A stretch of DNA of 64,000 bases from Ruminiclostridium herbifermentans (GCF_005473905.2 NZ_CP061336.1:4456501-4520500), one strand, 5' to 3'. Positions 1 to 7,669 are shown, counted from the first letter of the stretch. Notes: a model not told the origin generated them from the letters alone. Numbers and translations are program-made.

Positions 1-5
1 TATTT

Positions 6-296
6 ATGAACGGCAATATAGAATATCCAATAATCAGAATAATTGAAGCAGATGATAATGAAGCAAATCAATTATTAGAAAGTGGATTGTGTCAATTTAT
101 AGATACTTATAAAAAGTCTACCCATGATTACGAGTTCCCACAAGATACATATATGGTTTACTGTATCGGTCAGAACAAATATGGAGTATGTTCAGAATGC
201 AATGAAAACATGGTTAAATATGTAAAAGAAAAATGGAGCAATAAAATCAGAAGAAAATGTAAAGCGTGTGGAGCAGAAGAGTATTTAATCTATTAA
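6..296 (+). CDS. Small zinc-ribbon protein, function unknown
   Basis: A 96-residue protein not matched to a named family. It has two CxxC knuckles (Cys62/65 and Cys85/88), arranged like a C-terminal zinc ribbon, after an acidic N-terminal half. There is no signal peptide or membrane segment, so it is probably cytoplasmic. Only five bases precede the ATG, so the true start may lie outside the window. It sits 17 bp upstream of a second Cys-rich gene on the same strand, and together they look like cargo at the right end of element A. A nucleic-acid-binding role is possible but unproven. Confidence 0.6.
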   Translation: MNGNIEYPIIRIIEADDNEANQLLESGLCQFIDTYKKSTHDYEFPQDTYMVYCIGQNKYGVCSECNENMVKYVKEKWSNKIRRKCKACGAEEYLIY

Positions 297-313
297 GAAG
301 GGTTAGTGATTGT

Positions 314-727
314 ATGCCAGCTAAATTATATAGCGAAGATTTAATTTTGAAATGTGCCCATTGTGGCAAAAACCTTTTTGAAAATATTGGCATGAGTATA
401 GTTGTTCTTGTACAAGATATGCAAAATAATAAAATATCTGATATATATACTTGCTGTAAAGGTAACTGTGACGACATTCTCCAAAAGCATAGGGTAACTG
501 GTAGTGGTTCGGATGGATGGAAAGAGCTATCAGAATTCACCAACCCATTTTTGTTCTTGAAGCACGTTATGGCAATTATGAACAATATGCATGACGGAAT
601 TGAAATTAGCCAAACAGCTTTTGAATCATACAAAGAAATTGTTTTAGCCACAGCTCAATATGTAATGAGGGATTTAACCACTGGCGAAAAAGAAAGCGTT
701 CGAATAGATAGTATGCTACCATTCTAA
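314..727 (+). CDS. Small Cys-rich protein, function unknown
   Basis: A 137-residue protein. I chose the ATG at 314 because AAGAAGGG lies about 8 bases upstream; an upstream in-frame start would overlap the previous gene. A CxxC pair (Cys14/17) opens a zinc-knuckle-like segment, and a second cluster follows (Cys47, Cys48, Cys52), so one metal site is likely. No membrane segment is seen. It follows the 6-296 gene closely and is probably cotranscribed with it. It is the last gene before the conserved right-end block and att site of element A. No family recognised. Confidence 0.6.
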   Translation: MPAKLYSEDLILKCAHCGKNLFENIGMSIVVLVQDMQNNKISDIYTCCKGNCDDILQKHRVTGSGSDGWKELSEFTNPFLFLKHVMAIMNNMHDGIEISQTAFESYKEIVLATAQYVMRDLTTGEKESVRIDSMLPF

Positions 728-802
728 AGAGGTTAACTGTAATGATATAAATAATTTATATATAATTTGATTTAGTTAACAGTAATTATTAGCGATTATT
801 TC

Positions 803-841
803 TTCTAACAAATCTTCTAACACTTTTTGAAATTTTCTAAC
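803..841. repeat. Three TTCTAAC direct repeats, candidate integrase arm sites
   Basis: TTCTAAC occurs at 803, 815 and 835, about 125 bp before the tRNA-Ser 3' copy. The same three repeats with the same spacing occur before the second att copy (11286, 11298, 11318). Tyrosine integrases bind short direct repeats flanking the core, so these are candidate arm-type sites. Role inferred from position and conservation only. Confidence 0.45.
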
Positions 842-880
842 CATTATGACATAAGTGTTTGTAAACAAATACATAAACAA

Positions 881-898
881 AAGCCTCATACGAGGCTT
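881..898. terminator. Hairpin at right end of element A
   Basis: Perfect 7-bp stem AAGCCTC/GAGGCTT with an ATAC loop. There is no strong T run, so it may be a weak terminator for the genes ending at 727. A copy with loop ATAT is at 11364-11381. Confidence 0.4.
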
Positions 899-963
899 AA
901 ATAAAGGGTTTGAATAATAAAAGATATAGCTAAATAATCTTAAATAATAAATGAAGCGTAACT

Positions 964-1067
964 CTGGAAATCGTGTGATGGGTGAAACTATCCGAGGGTT
1001 CGAATCCCTCTCTCTCCGCCAAAACAATGGCTTTCAGGATTTCATTCTGAGAGCCACTTTTGCGTTT
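964..1067 (+). other. attR/attL: Attachment site copy 1: tRNA-Ser(GGA) 3' part plus terminator
   Basis: The core starts at the anticodon loop (CTGGAAA, anticodon GGA) and runs through variable arm, T arm (GGGTTCGAATCCC), acceptor strand and CCA (ends 1021), then the downstream terminator hairpin (TGGCTTTCAG/CTGAGAGCCA). The 5' half of the tRNA is absent: the preceding bases do not form an anticodon stem partner, D arm or acceptor strand. This is a tRNA remnant left by site-specific integration, not a functional tRNA. Copies at 11447 and 17187 match over about 104 bp. The intact gene should lie left of the window. Confidence 0.85.
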
Positions 1068-1207
1068 TTCAAGGTGCTTGATTTTTTATTTGACACGCAT
1101 CATCAGTACACACGATTTTTGAATGAATTTTCACGAATCGTGTGCTATCTTTTAAGGCTTCACACGCATTGAATCCAACATAAATATATTAAGGATGGTG
1201 CGTATAA

Positions 1208-1364
1208 ATGAGAATTAACATGCAACAGCAACAAGAAAACAAGACCCTAGAGGAAGCATTCCAAGAGTTCATTAAGTACTGCAATGTAACGAACTTGGCA
1301 AAGGACACAATCATTTTTTATGAGAATTGCTTCAAGAGTTTAAGTAAGTTCTATCCTCAGCAAG
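1208..1364 (+). pseudogene. Tyrosine integrase, N-terminal fragment (element B)
   Basis: The first ~52 codons are nearly identical to the start of the integrase at 11692. Homology stops at CAAG (1361-1364) and the sequence then continues as the 3' part of the zinc-ribbon gene whose full copy is at 13827-14054. In element C the two join points (11845 and 13906) both contain CAAG and are about 2.06 kb apart. This therefore looks like a deletion between short direct repeats that removed the catalytic domain and all genes between. Element B cannot use this integrase. Confidence 0.85.
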
Positions 1365-1509
1365 TTAAAGTACCTGTAATTCTATGAATTGCATCAAGGC
1401 AAGACATAACAGAAACATACCCCTCATCATTAATTGTTCGGTTACATGTTATAATATTAGAAAGAAAAAGTTCACATCCGCATCTACAAGTAGGTTTTGT
1501 ATATGTCAT
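1357..1509 (-). pseudogene. Small zinc-ribbon protein, 3'-truncated (element B)
   Basis: Paralogue of the gene at 13827-14054 (element C). The first 48 or so residues are shared, including the first Cys cluster. The deletion that fused it to the integrase fragment removed the second CxxC knuckle and created a new TGA at 1357-1359, leaving a 50-residue reading frame. Its start overlaps the end of the upstream HTH gene by four bases, as in element C. Confidence 0.7.
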
Positions 1510-1709
1510 AATATACCACCTCCACTCATTGAGTACTTTGTTAAAAACTCTTGCAGTTTCTTGGCGTTCTCACTGCCTAGACCCTTTTTCCCATGTCGGA
1601 AGTAGCAAAGCATAGCAGGACTAATATTAATTTTCTTTGCAATATGCTTGGCTATCACCCCATTTTCTTTAATAAATTCATTCACTTGCCTTCTCAAAAT
1701 CTCATTCAT
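1506..1709 (-). CDS. Small HTH regulator of element B
   Basis: A 67-residue protein beginning MNEILRRQVNEF. I chose the ATG at 1709 because AAAGGATG lies at RBS distance; longer versions would read through the leader hairpin at 1762. The segment around residues 18-45 (VIAKHIAKKINISPAMLCYF) reads as a Cro/C1-type helix-turn-helix. Almost identical to the gene at 14051-14254, so it belongs to the shared backbone of the elements, probably as repressor or copy-control regulator. The stop overlaps the next gene by four bases. Confidence 0.75.
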   Translation of the reverse strand: MNEILRRQVNEFIKENGVIAKHIAKKINISPAMLCYFRHGKKGLGSENAKKLQEFLTKYSMSGGGIL

Positions 1710-1761
1710 AGAAATCATCCTTTCTTTGTTAATTTTGATTAACTTAAGGCTAAAATAAAAA

Positions 1762-1784
1762 GCAGTACCTTTTTGGGATACTGC
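1762..1784 (-). terminator. Attenuator-like hairpin in the HTH gene leader
   Basis: GCAGTA/TACTGC stem followed on the minus strand by a T-rich run, placed about 53 bp upstream of the ATG at 1709. A terminator between promoter and gene suggests premature termination control. The same hairpin is conserved at 14307-14329 in element C. Confidence 0.5.
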
Positions 1785-1918
1785 CGTTGCCTTATAATTA
1801 ACCTTTTCAAAACAATCATGGTTGAGGGGCAACTTTTGCAACCCCTAGATATGAATATAATTTTTTAAGAAGACAAATAGGAGATAATATTTTTATGGAA
1901 ATATTTTACTATACTTAA

Positions 1919-2130
1919 TTTCTTCGGCAATTCTTCACTAGAACATGAACACAGTGTTCACAATCTTCGACTAATAATATTCTTGGCTATCGGTTTATAA
2001 ATTTTTTTATTTGCAGTCACACGGGGTTCGGAGAATATTAAAAATTTAAAAATTGGGGCTAATTTTCTAATTCCTTCGGATTAATATGTTTTGGTCGGTT
2101 GGGGGAATATTATATATAGTGTAATATATA
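1919..2130. other. Conserved non-coding block of element B (possible origin or operator)
   Basis: About 210 bp without genes, nearly identical to 14459-14673 although the flanks diverge. It contains a perfect palindrome TGAACAC-A-GTGTTCA (1946-1960), several CTTCGG-type motifs and AT-rich tracts. Conservation without coding capacity suggests an origin, transfer origin or regulator-binding region of the element. The rest of the stretch from 1840 to 2580 holds no gene I can support; 2390-2480 also matches 14940-15040. Confidence 0.5.
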
Positions 2131-2580
2131 GCATCCTATATAAGTACTCTTACATAATTACATTAATTCATATGAGAAGAAGGGTAATGATAGGATAGAC
2201 ATATACTAAAGCAATTCAATATCATGTGGTATAAATTATAACAATATTGATGTAGTCAAGGTATACTAAGATTCCTTTTATATGATAGTGAAAAAAAATC
2301 AGCTATAACGATGAATTCTGATTCATTATGTATCTATCTTGTAAAAGGTTGGAGATAAAAATTATAATCAGTCATACGTACAAATTACCGTTGCTTAACA
2401 TCAAAATAAGTTAAATGAATGCTGTTCTATAGGTGAATTAGATATTTTTATAACTGCTAGGCACACAAACGAGCAGGCGTTCCAAATGGTTTGCTTGTAA
2501 GCTTACTATACTTACCTTCTACATAAACTATTTCAGTTAACTCACTATGTTCTGTATATGAGTAATTTATTACACAAAAA

Positions 2581-2624
2581 AAGAAGCAAGAATCGTATAA
2601 CAATTAATATAATTCCTGCTTCTT
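2581..2624 (-). terminator. Terminator of the metalloprotease gene
   Basis: Inverted repeat AAGAAGCA/TGCTTCTT with an inner GAAT/ATTC pairing, followed on the minus strand by eight Ts. It lies about 20 bp after the stop of the gene at 2645-3361. Confidence 0.8.
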
Positions 2625-2644
2625 CTTTTAGTTATAGTATAAGA

Positions 2645-3361
2645 TTAATGTCTAATCTGACATGCACTACACATGCCTGAAGAAGGTGAACAACTTTCTA
2701 TGAAATATCCGCTACATACTTGGCAATATCTCAAGTGTACTGAAACACTTGCAGGATAACCAGGTACGGCTTTATATGACCAAGAATTATGATAAACATG
2801 TTGCCCCATAATTACCCTAAATCCCTTAATATCTTGTGTAGTAGGTGCTGTTGCTGTACGTTCTTCATATGTTATCATTAGTTTGTCTAAATTAGAGAAA
2901 TCTGTCAAATCTTTTAAACCATATACATGACCAAATTCATGTGCAGCGGTTACAGAAGTTATATTTTTATTACGAGCAAACCTTATCGTCCAGTAGGTTA
3001 AGTGACCATTAAAATCAGTAGCAGTGTCATAAAATTCTGCAACAGTATCATTTGAAGAAATGAAAGTTTGTATTTTACCTGTACCAGAAGAACTCTCACT
3101 GATTGTTCCATAACTACTCCATTTACTAGCTCCATTTCTTACTAAAGATTTTATAGTGTCTGTTAAATTCCTATCACCATCATAAAACTTATATGTAATA
3201 GTCGTTGAATTCGTATGAATACCCTCATGTATACTCCATCCACTGTATTCACCCCAATTAATTGTTCCTCCTTGGAGGGTTGAATGAGCTGATGCAATTT
3301 GAGTAGCAATTAAGGTAAACACTATAACTAACATTATTAGCTTTTGTATTCTATTTATCAT
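2645..3361 (-). CDS. Secreted zinc metalloprotease (metzincin/matrixin type)
   Basis: I chose the ATG at 3361 (MINRIQKLIML...) because GAGGA precedes it; this gives a clean signal peptide ending near ASA. The catalytic motif HEFGHVYGLKD fits HExxHxxGxxD, the metzincin zinc-binding site in which three residues hold zinc and Glu activates water. The C-terminus is Cys-rich (CQVC, then CSAC), suggesting a small metal-binding or disulfide module. About 238 residues with no obvious propeptide. It likely acts outside the cell. A lipoprotein gene ends 10 bp upstream on the same strand, so the two are probably an operon and cargo of element B. Substrate unknown. Confidence 0.75.
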   Translation of the reverse strand: MINRIQKLIMLVIVFTLIATQIASAHSTLQGGTINWGEYSGWSIHEGIHTNSTTITYKFYDGDRNLTDTIKSLVRNGASKWSSYGTISESSSGTGKIQTFISSNDTVAEFYDTATDFNGHLTYWTIRFARNKNITSVTAAHEFGHVYGLKDLTDFSNLDKLMITYEERTATAPTTQDIKGFRVIMGQHVYHNSWSYKAVPGYPASVSVHLRYCQVCSGYFIESCSPSSGMCSACQIRH

Positions 3362-3371
3362 AAAAGTATCC

Positions 3372-4085
3372 TCACTTATCTTTTTGTTCATTAATTAATT
3401 TTTCCACTGTGGCTAAATTATATGTCTCTGGCATACCAATCTTATCCAGATTTGAAAATTCTACAGAATAACTCTTAGTAAGAGTATTTTTAATTCTATC
3501 AGTATTCCCCGTTACCTTTGCATCTGATAACTGAGGGCAATCGCCAACCTGTTTAATAACATAATCCTGTTTATCTGTATTTACAATTCTGAATATGCCA
3601 GTTTGTTCCCCTAGTATATAGTATGTATTTTTATATCCTTCCAGTTCTGTCTTTTTAAGGTATAATAATAATCTGTCACCATTTTTAAATAATGGACTAT
3701 TCTCAACGGTGCGTTTTGAATTACCGGTTTGAAATAGGTTTACTTCTTTAAGGTTTTTGTCTACGTTGTTTTTAAAGATTTTTTCCAGTGATACCCTAAA
3801 TATTGTTGTTTCTAATATATCCTCACTATCTATTTCACCCAACCATTCTTGAATGGTCACTTCTGCAACAATATCTGCTTTTTCAAATGATTTATCAAAA
3901 AAGAAACCATTTACACTTGTTGACATTGTTCCCTTTTGCCCTACTTGATGTGGTGTATCTTTAACTACTTTCTGAACTTGTTGCGTTGTATTAGTAACTG
4001 CTTGTTGTTTGGCAGTACTACCGCATCCGCTTAATGTTAAACTAAATACAGAAAGCAGAATCAACAAATTAATAATTTGTTTCAT
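3372..4085 (-). CDS. Lipoprotein, function unknown
   Basis: A 237-residue protein starting MKQIINLLILL with a lipobox LSGC (Cys20 or so), so it is exported and lipid-anchored to the outer face of the membrane. A GGGGGT stretch serves as RBS. The mature part is hydrophilic and rich in Lys and Thr, with no family I recognise. It is immediately upstream of the secreted metalloprotease on the same strand; an anchor, chaperone or inhibitor for that protease is a reasonable but unproven guess. Confidence 0.65.
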   Translation of the reverse strand: MKQIINLLILLSVFSLTLSGCGSTAKQQAVTNTTQQVQKVVKDTPHQVGQKGTMSTSVNGFFFDKSFEKADIVAEVTIQEWLGEIDSEDILETTIFRVSLEKIFKNNVDKNLKEVNLFQTGNSKRTVENSPLFKNGDRLLLYLKKTELEGYKNTYYILGEQTGIFRIVNTDKQDYVIKQVGDCPQLSDAKVTGNTDRIKNTLTKSYSVEFSNLDKIGMPETYNLATVEKLINEQKDK

Positions 4086-4361
4086 TTCTTTTTACCCCCT
4101 ATGATTAGTATTGTAAAAATGTTAGAAATACCTATATGTGTTTTATTTACTTGTAAAATACTAACATAAATAGATAAATTTACATGTCGAAATGACCTGT
4201 TGAATTATAAAGATAACAACACTCTTATGTCGAATGATGCAGAATAAATAATAAGCCATATTAAAGGTGCATTTTATTAGACCTATTCATTCTGATACTG
4301 TATATAACAAGCAAATATAGAAAAAACAGTCAAGAATTGATAAATGTTGAGTACTAACACC

Positions 4362-4388
4362 TTGCAAAAATCTCCCATAATGTATATT
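4362..4388 (+). promoter_or_regulatory. Candidate promoter of an intergenic RNA
   Basis: TTGCAA, 15 bp, TATATT. The surrounding bases resemble the better promoter at 9350-9377 (shared TTGCAAAA, CCCATAATG). No gene follows on the plus strand, but a strong terminator does at 4538. Confidence 0.4.
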
Positions 4389-4394
4389 AGTTAC

Positions 4395-4607
4395 TTAGCT
4401 TTATATCAAAATTCTTCTATGAACAGGGATTTTCAGACCGCCGAATGTTATTTAACTTACTCCTTAAGTAATATGTTAACCCATCATTCAAGCCAGCTAA
4501 AGTTTAGATAAATAAATATTTTAGAAAGTCTCATACGAAGAATAACCGTTCCGAAGGGTAATTGTTGACTACCCCCACCCAATATAAAACGGTTATTCTT
4601 TTTTTTT
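4395..4607 (+). ncRNA. Candidate small RNA between promoter and strong terminator
   Basis: About 210 nt bounded by a promoter-like pair (4362-4388) and a near-ideal intrinsic terminator (4538-4607), with no credible reading frame inside. It sits between the lipoprotein gene and the CRISPR array. I do not recognise the RNA. Existence is inferred from the flanking signals only. Confidence 0.35.
4538..4607 (+). terminator. Strong intrinsic terminator
   Basis: Perfect 13-bp stem AAGAATAACCGTT/AACGGTTATTCTT with an inner GGGTA/TACCC pairing, followed by at least seven further Ts. On the plus strand it ends no visible gene. Confidence 0.85.
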
Positions 4608-4781
4608 CTGAAGTAAATACCCCCATGCATATATATCTTAAATCCCAACTCATAGTATAATTTCTGAGATTACAGCAAATTAATGTATATTCTATTTTAA
4701 ACAGTCTTAATTAATTTATCCAATCTATGTTCTCAAAATTTCACATATTCTAATATATATTATCCTGATATTGTGATTAGT

Positions 4782-5128
4782 AATTACATTCCGCTATAGT
4801 TAGCTTTTAACCAGCAATCAAACATGTGCGACTGTATGATGTACGAATTTACATTCCACTATAGTTAGCTTTTAACTTTACCTTTTTTAGTATCTGCACT
4901 TCCACAATTAATATTTACATTCCACTATAGTTAATACTATTTCACTTCGTTCTTTACGTTCAGCTTATTTACATTCCACTATAGTTAGCTTTTAACTCCT
5001 GCATTTTATGATTTAGTATTTTCATTAAAGCCATTTACATTCCACTATAGTTAGCTTTTAACTCCTGCATTTTATGATTTAGTATTTTCATTAAAGCCAT
5101 TTACATTCCACTATAGTTAGCTTTTAAC
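4782..5128 (-). CRISPR. Orphan CRISPR array, six repeats, type I-B-like repeat
   Basis: Six copies of a 30-bp repeat start at 4782, 4847, 4913, 4967, 5033 and 5099. Spacers are 35, 36, about 33, 36 and 36 bp. Read on the minus strand the repeat starts GTTAAAAGC, contains TAACTATAGTGG and ends ATGTAAAT, resembling the C. difficile-type I-B repeat. The left-most repeat is degenerate (two changes), as expected at the trailer end, so the leader should be right of 5128. Repeat 3 has lost about nine bases at its minus-strand 5' end. Spacers 4997-5032 and 5063-5098 are identical, a duplicated spacer-repeat unit. No cas genes are in the window. Confidence 0.9.
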
Positions 5129-5259
5129 CCCTTTAGCTCAAATACCACCAATAATAACCATTTAAGAAGTTGATATTGTCGATACAATCAGCATATTATA
5201 CTAAAACAATAAATTATAAGCATAATATTAATAAAATCAGTACTATTGCATGTTGTGAG

Positions 5260-5305
5260 TTCTGTCGATATACTGGCTTTTTTATTTTATTCATGGTCGA
5301 CAGAA
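5260..5305. repeat. Inverted repeat near the TnpB element end, possible recombinase site
   Basis: TTCTGTCGA (5260-5268) and TCGACAGAA (5297-5305) are perfect inverted copies 28 bp apart. A further TGTCGA-containing palindrome (ATTGTCGATACAAT) is at 5175-5188. Clustered inverted half-sites suit a resolvase res-like site, given the serine recombinase gene nearby, but they could equally be a hairpin at the element end. Confidence 0.35.
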
Positions 5306-5319
5306 TAATTAATGTTGGA

Positions 5320-5469
5320 ATGCTTGGTCGGTAACACAATGACCAAGGTTAACCCTTTCCGAGTGGCAATGCAAGTATGTTGGTATATACCTATACTTTT
5401 TTCTACATGCCCTCAGACTTCGGTTGCTAAATCAACCGTAAAATATTCATCTATGTACAAAACTATCTT
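5320..5469 (-). ncRNA. Candidate omega RNA of the TnpB gene
   Basis: The ~150 bp directly after the tnpB stop are GC-richer and more structured than the flanks. On the minus strand they contain CGGTTG/CAACCG (5421-5438) and CTTGGTC/GACCAAG (5323-5347), plus an internal AGGGTTAACCT palindrome. TnpB guide RNAs are known to derive from the 3' end of tnpB and the bases after it, ending at the element's right end, with the guide beyond. The predicted guide would start near 5320 and run leftwards. Exact ends are not determinable here. Confidence 0.5.
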
Positions 5470-6717
5470 TTATTTTAATTGTTTATAAAAATCACTCTCC
5501 TCTTTTGAACTTATGTACTTTGTAGACCTTGCAATATTGAATGATGCATTTCTATCTGCATTCATTTTATTGCCACAAAGCTTACATTCAAATAACTCTT
5601 GGTTAATTCTCTGTCCAACCTCATAATTGCCACATTTACAGCAAGTCTGTGATGTTAAATATGGGTCAACATATTTTACAGCAATCCCTTCCCTATTTGC
5701 TTTATATTCAATCATTTGCTGAAGCTGATAATAACTCCAATATCTTATTGTACTAGACAAAATCTCTTTTTCACTACCAGCAAGTGCTAAAAATTCTACA
5801 TTAATTTGTTCTGCTTTATATTTCTTTGCAAAGTTGATTATTGCTTTACTAACTCCATGATTGTATGTATTAGCAAAATTCTTTTCTTTATTAGTAAATG
5901 CATCCATTAGTTGCATTTTATTAGTTATACCTCTTCCACCCTTATTGATTGCTAACTGCTTTTGGAGCCTTTCCTTTCTTTCCTTAAATTGTTTTCGTAC
6001 CTTTAAAAAATCATTTATATCACCAATGGGTTTTCCTATATATTCTGAATCATTTAAAGTTACATATGCAGGAATTTTCATTCCTAAATCTACCCCAACA
6101 ATTCTTCCTTTAACAACTTCATTAGGAATGTTATCTGTAATATTAACTGATAAGTTTAGAATAAGTCTATTATGTTTATCAAAGCAAATTGAACTCTGAG
6201 ATATTTTATACTCTTTATTTATAACTCTATTTAAAAAACTTCTTAATTCTAAATCATTCTTATTATATTCTTTACCTAACATTACATCAAAAATTATCCC
6301 GTTAACCCATTTAACTTTGACTTTAGTTGAATTAGTATCACAATAGAAAAACTTCAAATCTCTTCCTCGAGTCATTAATGGATAATCCCTTTTATAATTT
6401 CTTATACTTCGTTCTCCCTTAGCAAGACCATTTTTAATGTCTGCTTGAATATGTTTTTTTACAGTTTGATTTACTGAACTTTTAGTATCAATTCCTTTAC
6501 CAAAATTAATATTATCAAAAATAGGATTACTATTGTTAAGTGATTTAATAGCTTCTTTGAAAATCTCTTTATCTCTACTTAAATAAGCTGTTCCCAAATA
6601 GCTCATAGCTTTATTTAATGCTAGGTATTGAGCATACATTGAGTCTCTAATAAACTTGTAGCTTTCATTTCTACTTTCTCCATCAATTAATATCTTGAGT
6701 TTTCTTACAGTTATCAT
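5470..6717 (-). CDS. tnpB: TnpB, RNA-guided RuvC nuclease of IS200/IS605/IS607 type
   Basis: A 415-residue protein, a normal TnpB length. All catalytic features are present: RuvC-I Asp in GVDLGM, RuvC-II Glu in NVEFLALAG, a zinc ribbon of two CxxC pairs near the C-terminus (TCCKCG, CKLCG), and RuvC-III Asp in NADRNAS. TnpB cuts DNA guided by an omega RNA made from the transposon right end and helps the element persist; it is not the transposase. Upstream on the same strand is a resolvase-type serine recombinase, not the usual Y1 or MerR-type IS607 TnpA. Downstream on the same strand are a structured RNA candidate and a CRISPR array. Confidence 0.9.
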   Translation of the reverse strand: MITVRKLKILIDGESRNESYKFIRDSMYAQYLALNKAMSYLGTAYLSRDKEIFKEAIKSLNNSNPIFDNINFGKGIDTKSSVNQTVKKHIQADIKNGLAKGERSIRNYKRDYPLMTRGRDLKFFYCDTNSTKVKVKWVNGIIFDVMLGKEYNKNDLELRSFLNRVINKEYKISQSSICFDKHNRLILNLSVNITDNIPNEVVKGRIVGVDLGMKIPAYVTLNDSEYIGKPIGDINDFLKVRKQFKERKERLQKQLAINKGGRGITNKMQLMDAFTNKEKNFANTYNHGVSKAIINFAKKYKAEQINVEFLALAGSEKEILSSTIRYWSYYQLQQMIEYKANREGIAVKYVDPYLTSQTCCKCGNYEVGQRINQELFECKLCGNKMNADRNASFNIARSTKYISSKEESDFYKQLK

Positions 6718-6804
6718 ATTATCCTCATAATGATTTCATAATTATATGTTACATATTCTTGTAATATATTTAAATTCCTTCTTTTTTTGAATAAATATGA
6801 AATT

Positions 6805-7401
6805 TTAGCGAATTTGTTCTTTTATAATATTTATATATTTATCTAAACTTGGTCTTGATATATCACACATTCTAGCACATTCAGTTTTATTTATCTTACC
6901 ATTCTTTAATAGTTCATAAGCTTTAATTACATTCACTGGAATATCTTTTATAGATGTTCTTGGTCTACCTACAATAGAACCTTTAGCTTTAGCATTAGCC
7001 ATACCACTTTTAACTCTTTGACTTATTATGTTTCTTTCAAGTTCGCTAAATACTCCCATCATTTTAAGCATACCTTCAGTCATTGGGTCTAAGTCCTTGC
7101 TACAATCAACTACAAAATTTCCTAATATCAACTTTATTTTATTAGTCTTAGCAAACTCAATAATTTCACATAGCTGTTTTGTTGAACGTGTAATTCTTGA
7201 TACCTCTGTTGCTACAATAGTATCACCAGATTCAACCTTATCCATTAACCTCTTCAATTGTTCTCTATCTGCCTTAGTTCCAGATTCATATTCAAAATAT
7301 ATATTATTCTCCGTTACTCCCATTGACTTCAATTCTCTTGTTTGCCTTGTTATATCTTGTTTAGTTTCATTTGTTGAGCATCTAGCATATCCATAAATCA
7401 T
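6805..7401 (-). CDS. Small serine recombinase, resolvase/invertase type
   Basis: I chose the ATG at 7401 (MIYGYARCSTNE), preceded by GGAAGGG. The catalytic domain comes first: Ser in YARCST, Arg residues in SRITRS, and ELERNIISQR at the start of the long E helix. The C-terminal ~50 residues after GRPR form a resolvase-type HTH (NKTECARMCDISRPSLDKYI). This is the Tn3-resolvase/Hin order; IS607 TnpA has an N-terminal MerR-like HTH instead. It lies 87 bp upstream of tnpB on the same strand and could move, invert or resolve the unit. Two ATTTGTAA-CAAAATG direct repeats lie just upstream, near 7460 and 7580. Confidence 0.88.
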   Translation of the reverse strand: MIYGYARCSTNETKQDITRQTRELKSMGVTENNIYFEYESGTKADREQLKRLMDKVESGDTIVATEVSRITRSTKQLCEIIEFAKTNKIKLILGNFVVDCSKDLDPMTEGMLKMMGVFSELERNIISQRVKSGMANAKAKGSIVGRPRTSIKDIPVNVIKAYELLKNGKINKTECARMCDISRPSLDKYINIIKEQIR

Positions 7402-7642
7402 AATGTTTCGCCCTTCCATAAATTATTTACTTTATTTGTATTTTACTATAACCATAACCATTTGTAAGCAAAATGGTACAAATAATTTCTTTTACACTTT
7501 ATCTAATAAAAATACTCTCAAACCCATATTTTTCTGCTAATTTTCTTTTAAAATGAGTATATGAGAGCATTAATAATTTGTAAACAAAATGAACTGTTTT
7601 ATTTTACAGTTTTGTTACGCGTATCACAATTTAATAAAAATA

Positions 7643-7669
7643 ATCCCAGTGAAGCACATCAAGTGGGAT
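7643..7669 (-). terminator. Terminator after the surface protein gene
   Basis: ATCCCA/TGGGAT hairpin 34 bp after the stop of the gene at 7703, followed on the minus strand by ATTATTTTTATT. It separates that gene from the recombinase-tnpB unit. Confidence 0.5.

Noticed and set aside
964-1021. Functional tRNA-Ser genes at the three att copies
   Set aside because: Only the 3' half from the anticodon loop is present; no D arm or pairing acceptor strand.
776-1172. Reading frames across the tRNA-Ser copies (also 11310-11655), e.g. one starting MFWRRERDSNPR
   Set aside because: They are translations of tRNA sequence and its terminator, a known annotation artefact; no RBS and conserved only as RNA/att sequence.
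5470-6717. Calling TnpB a Cas12 effector of the neighbouring array
   Set aside because: Length, zinc ribbon and 3' structured RNA fit ordinary TnpB, and the repeat resembles type I-B; kept only as a hypothesis in the findings.
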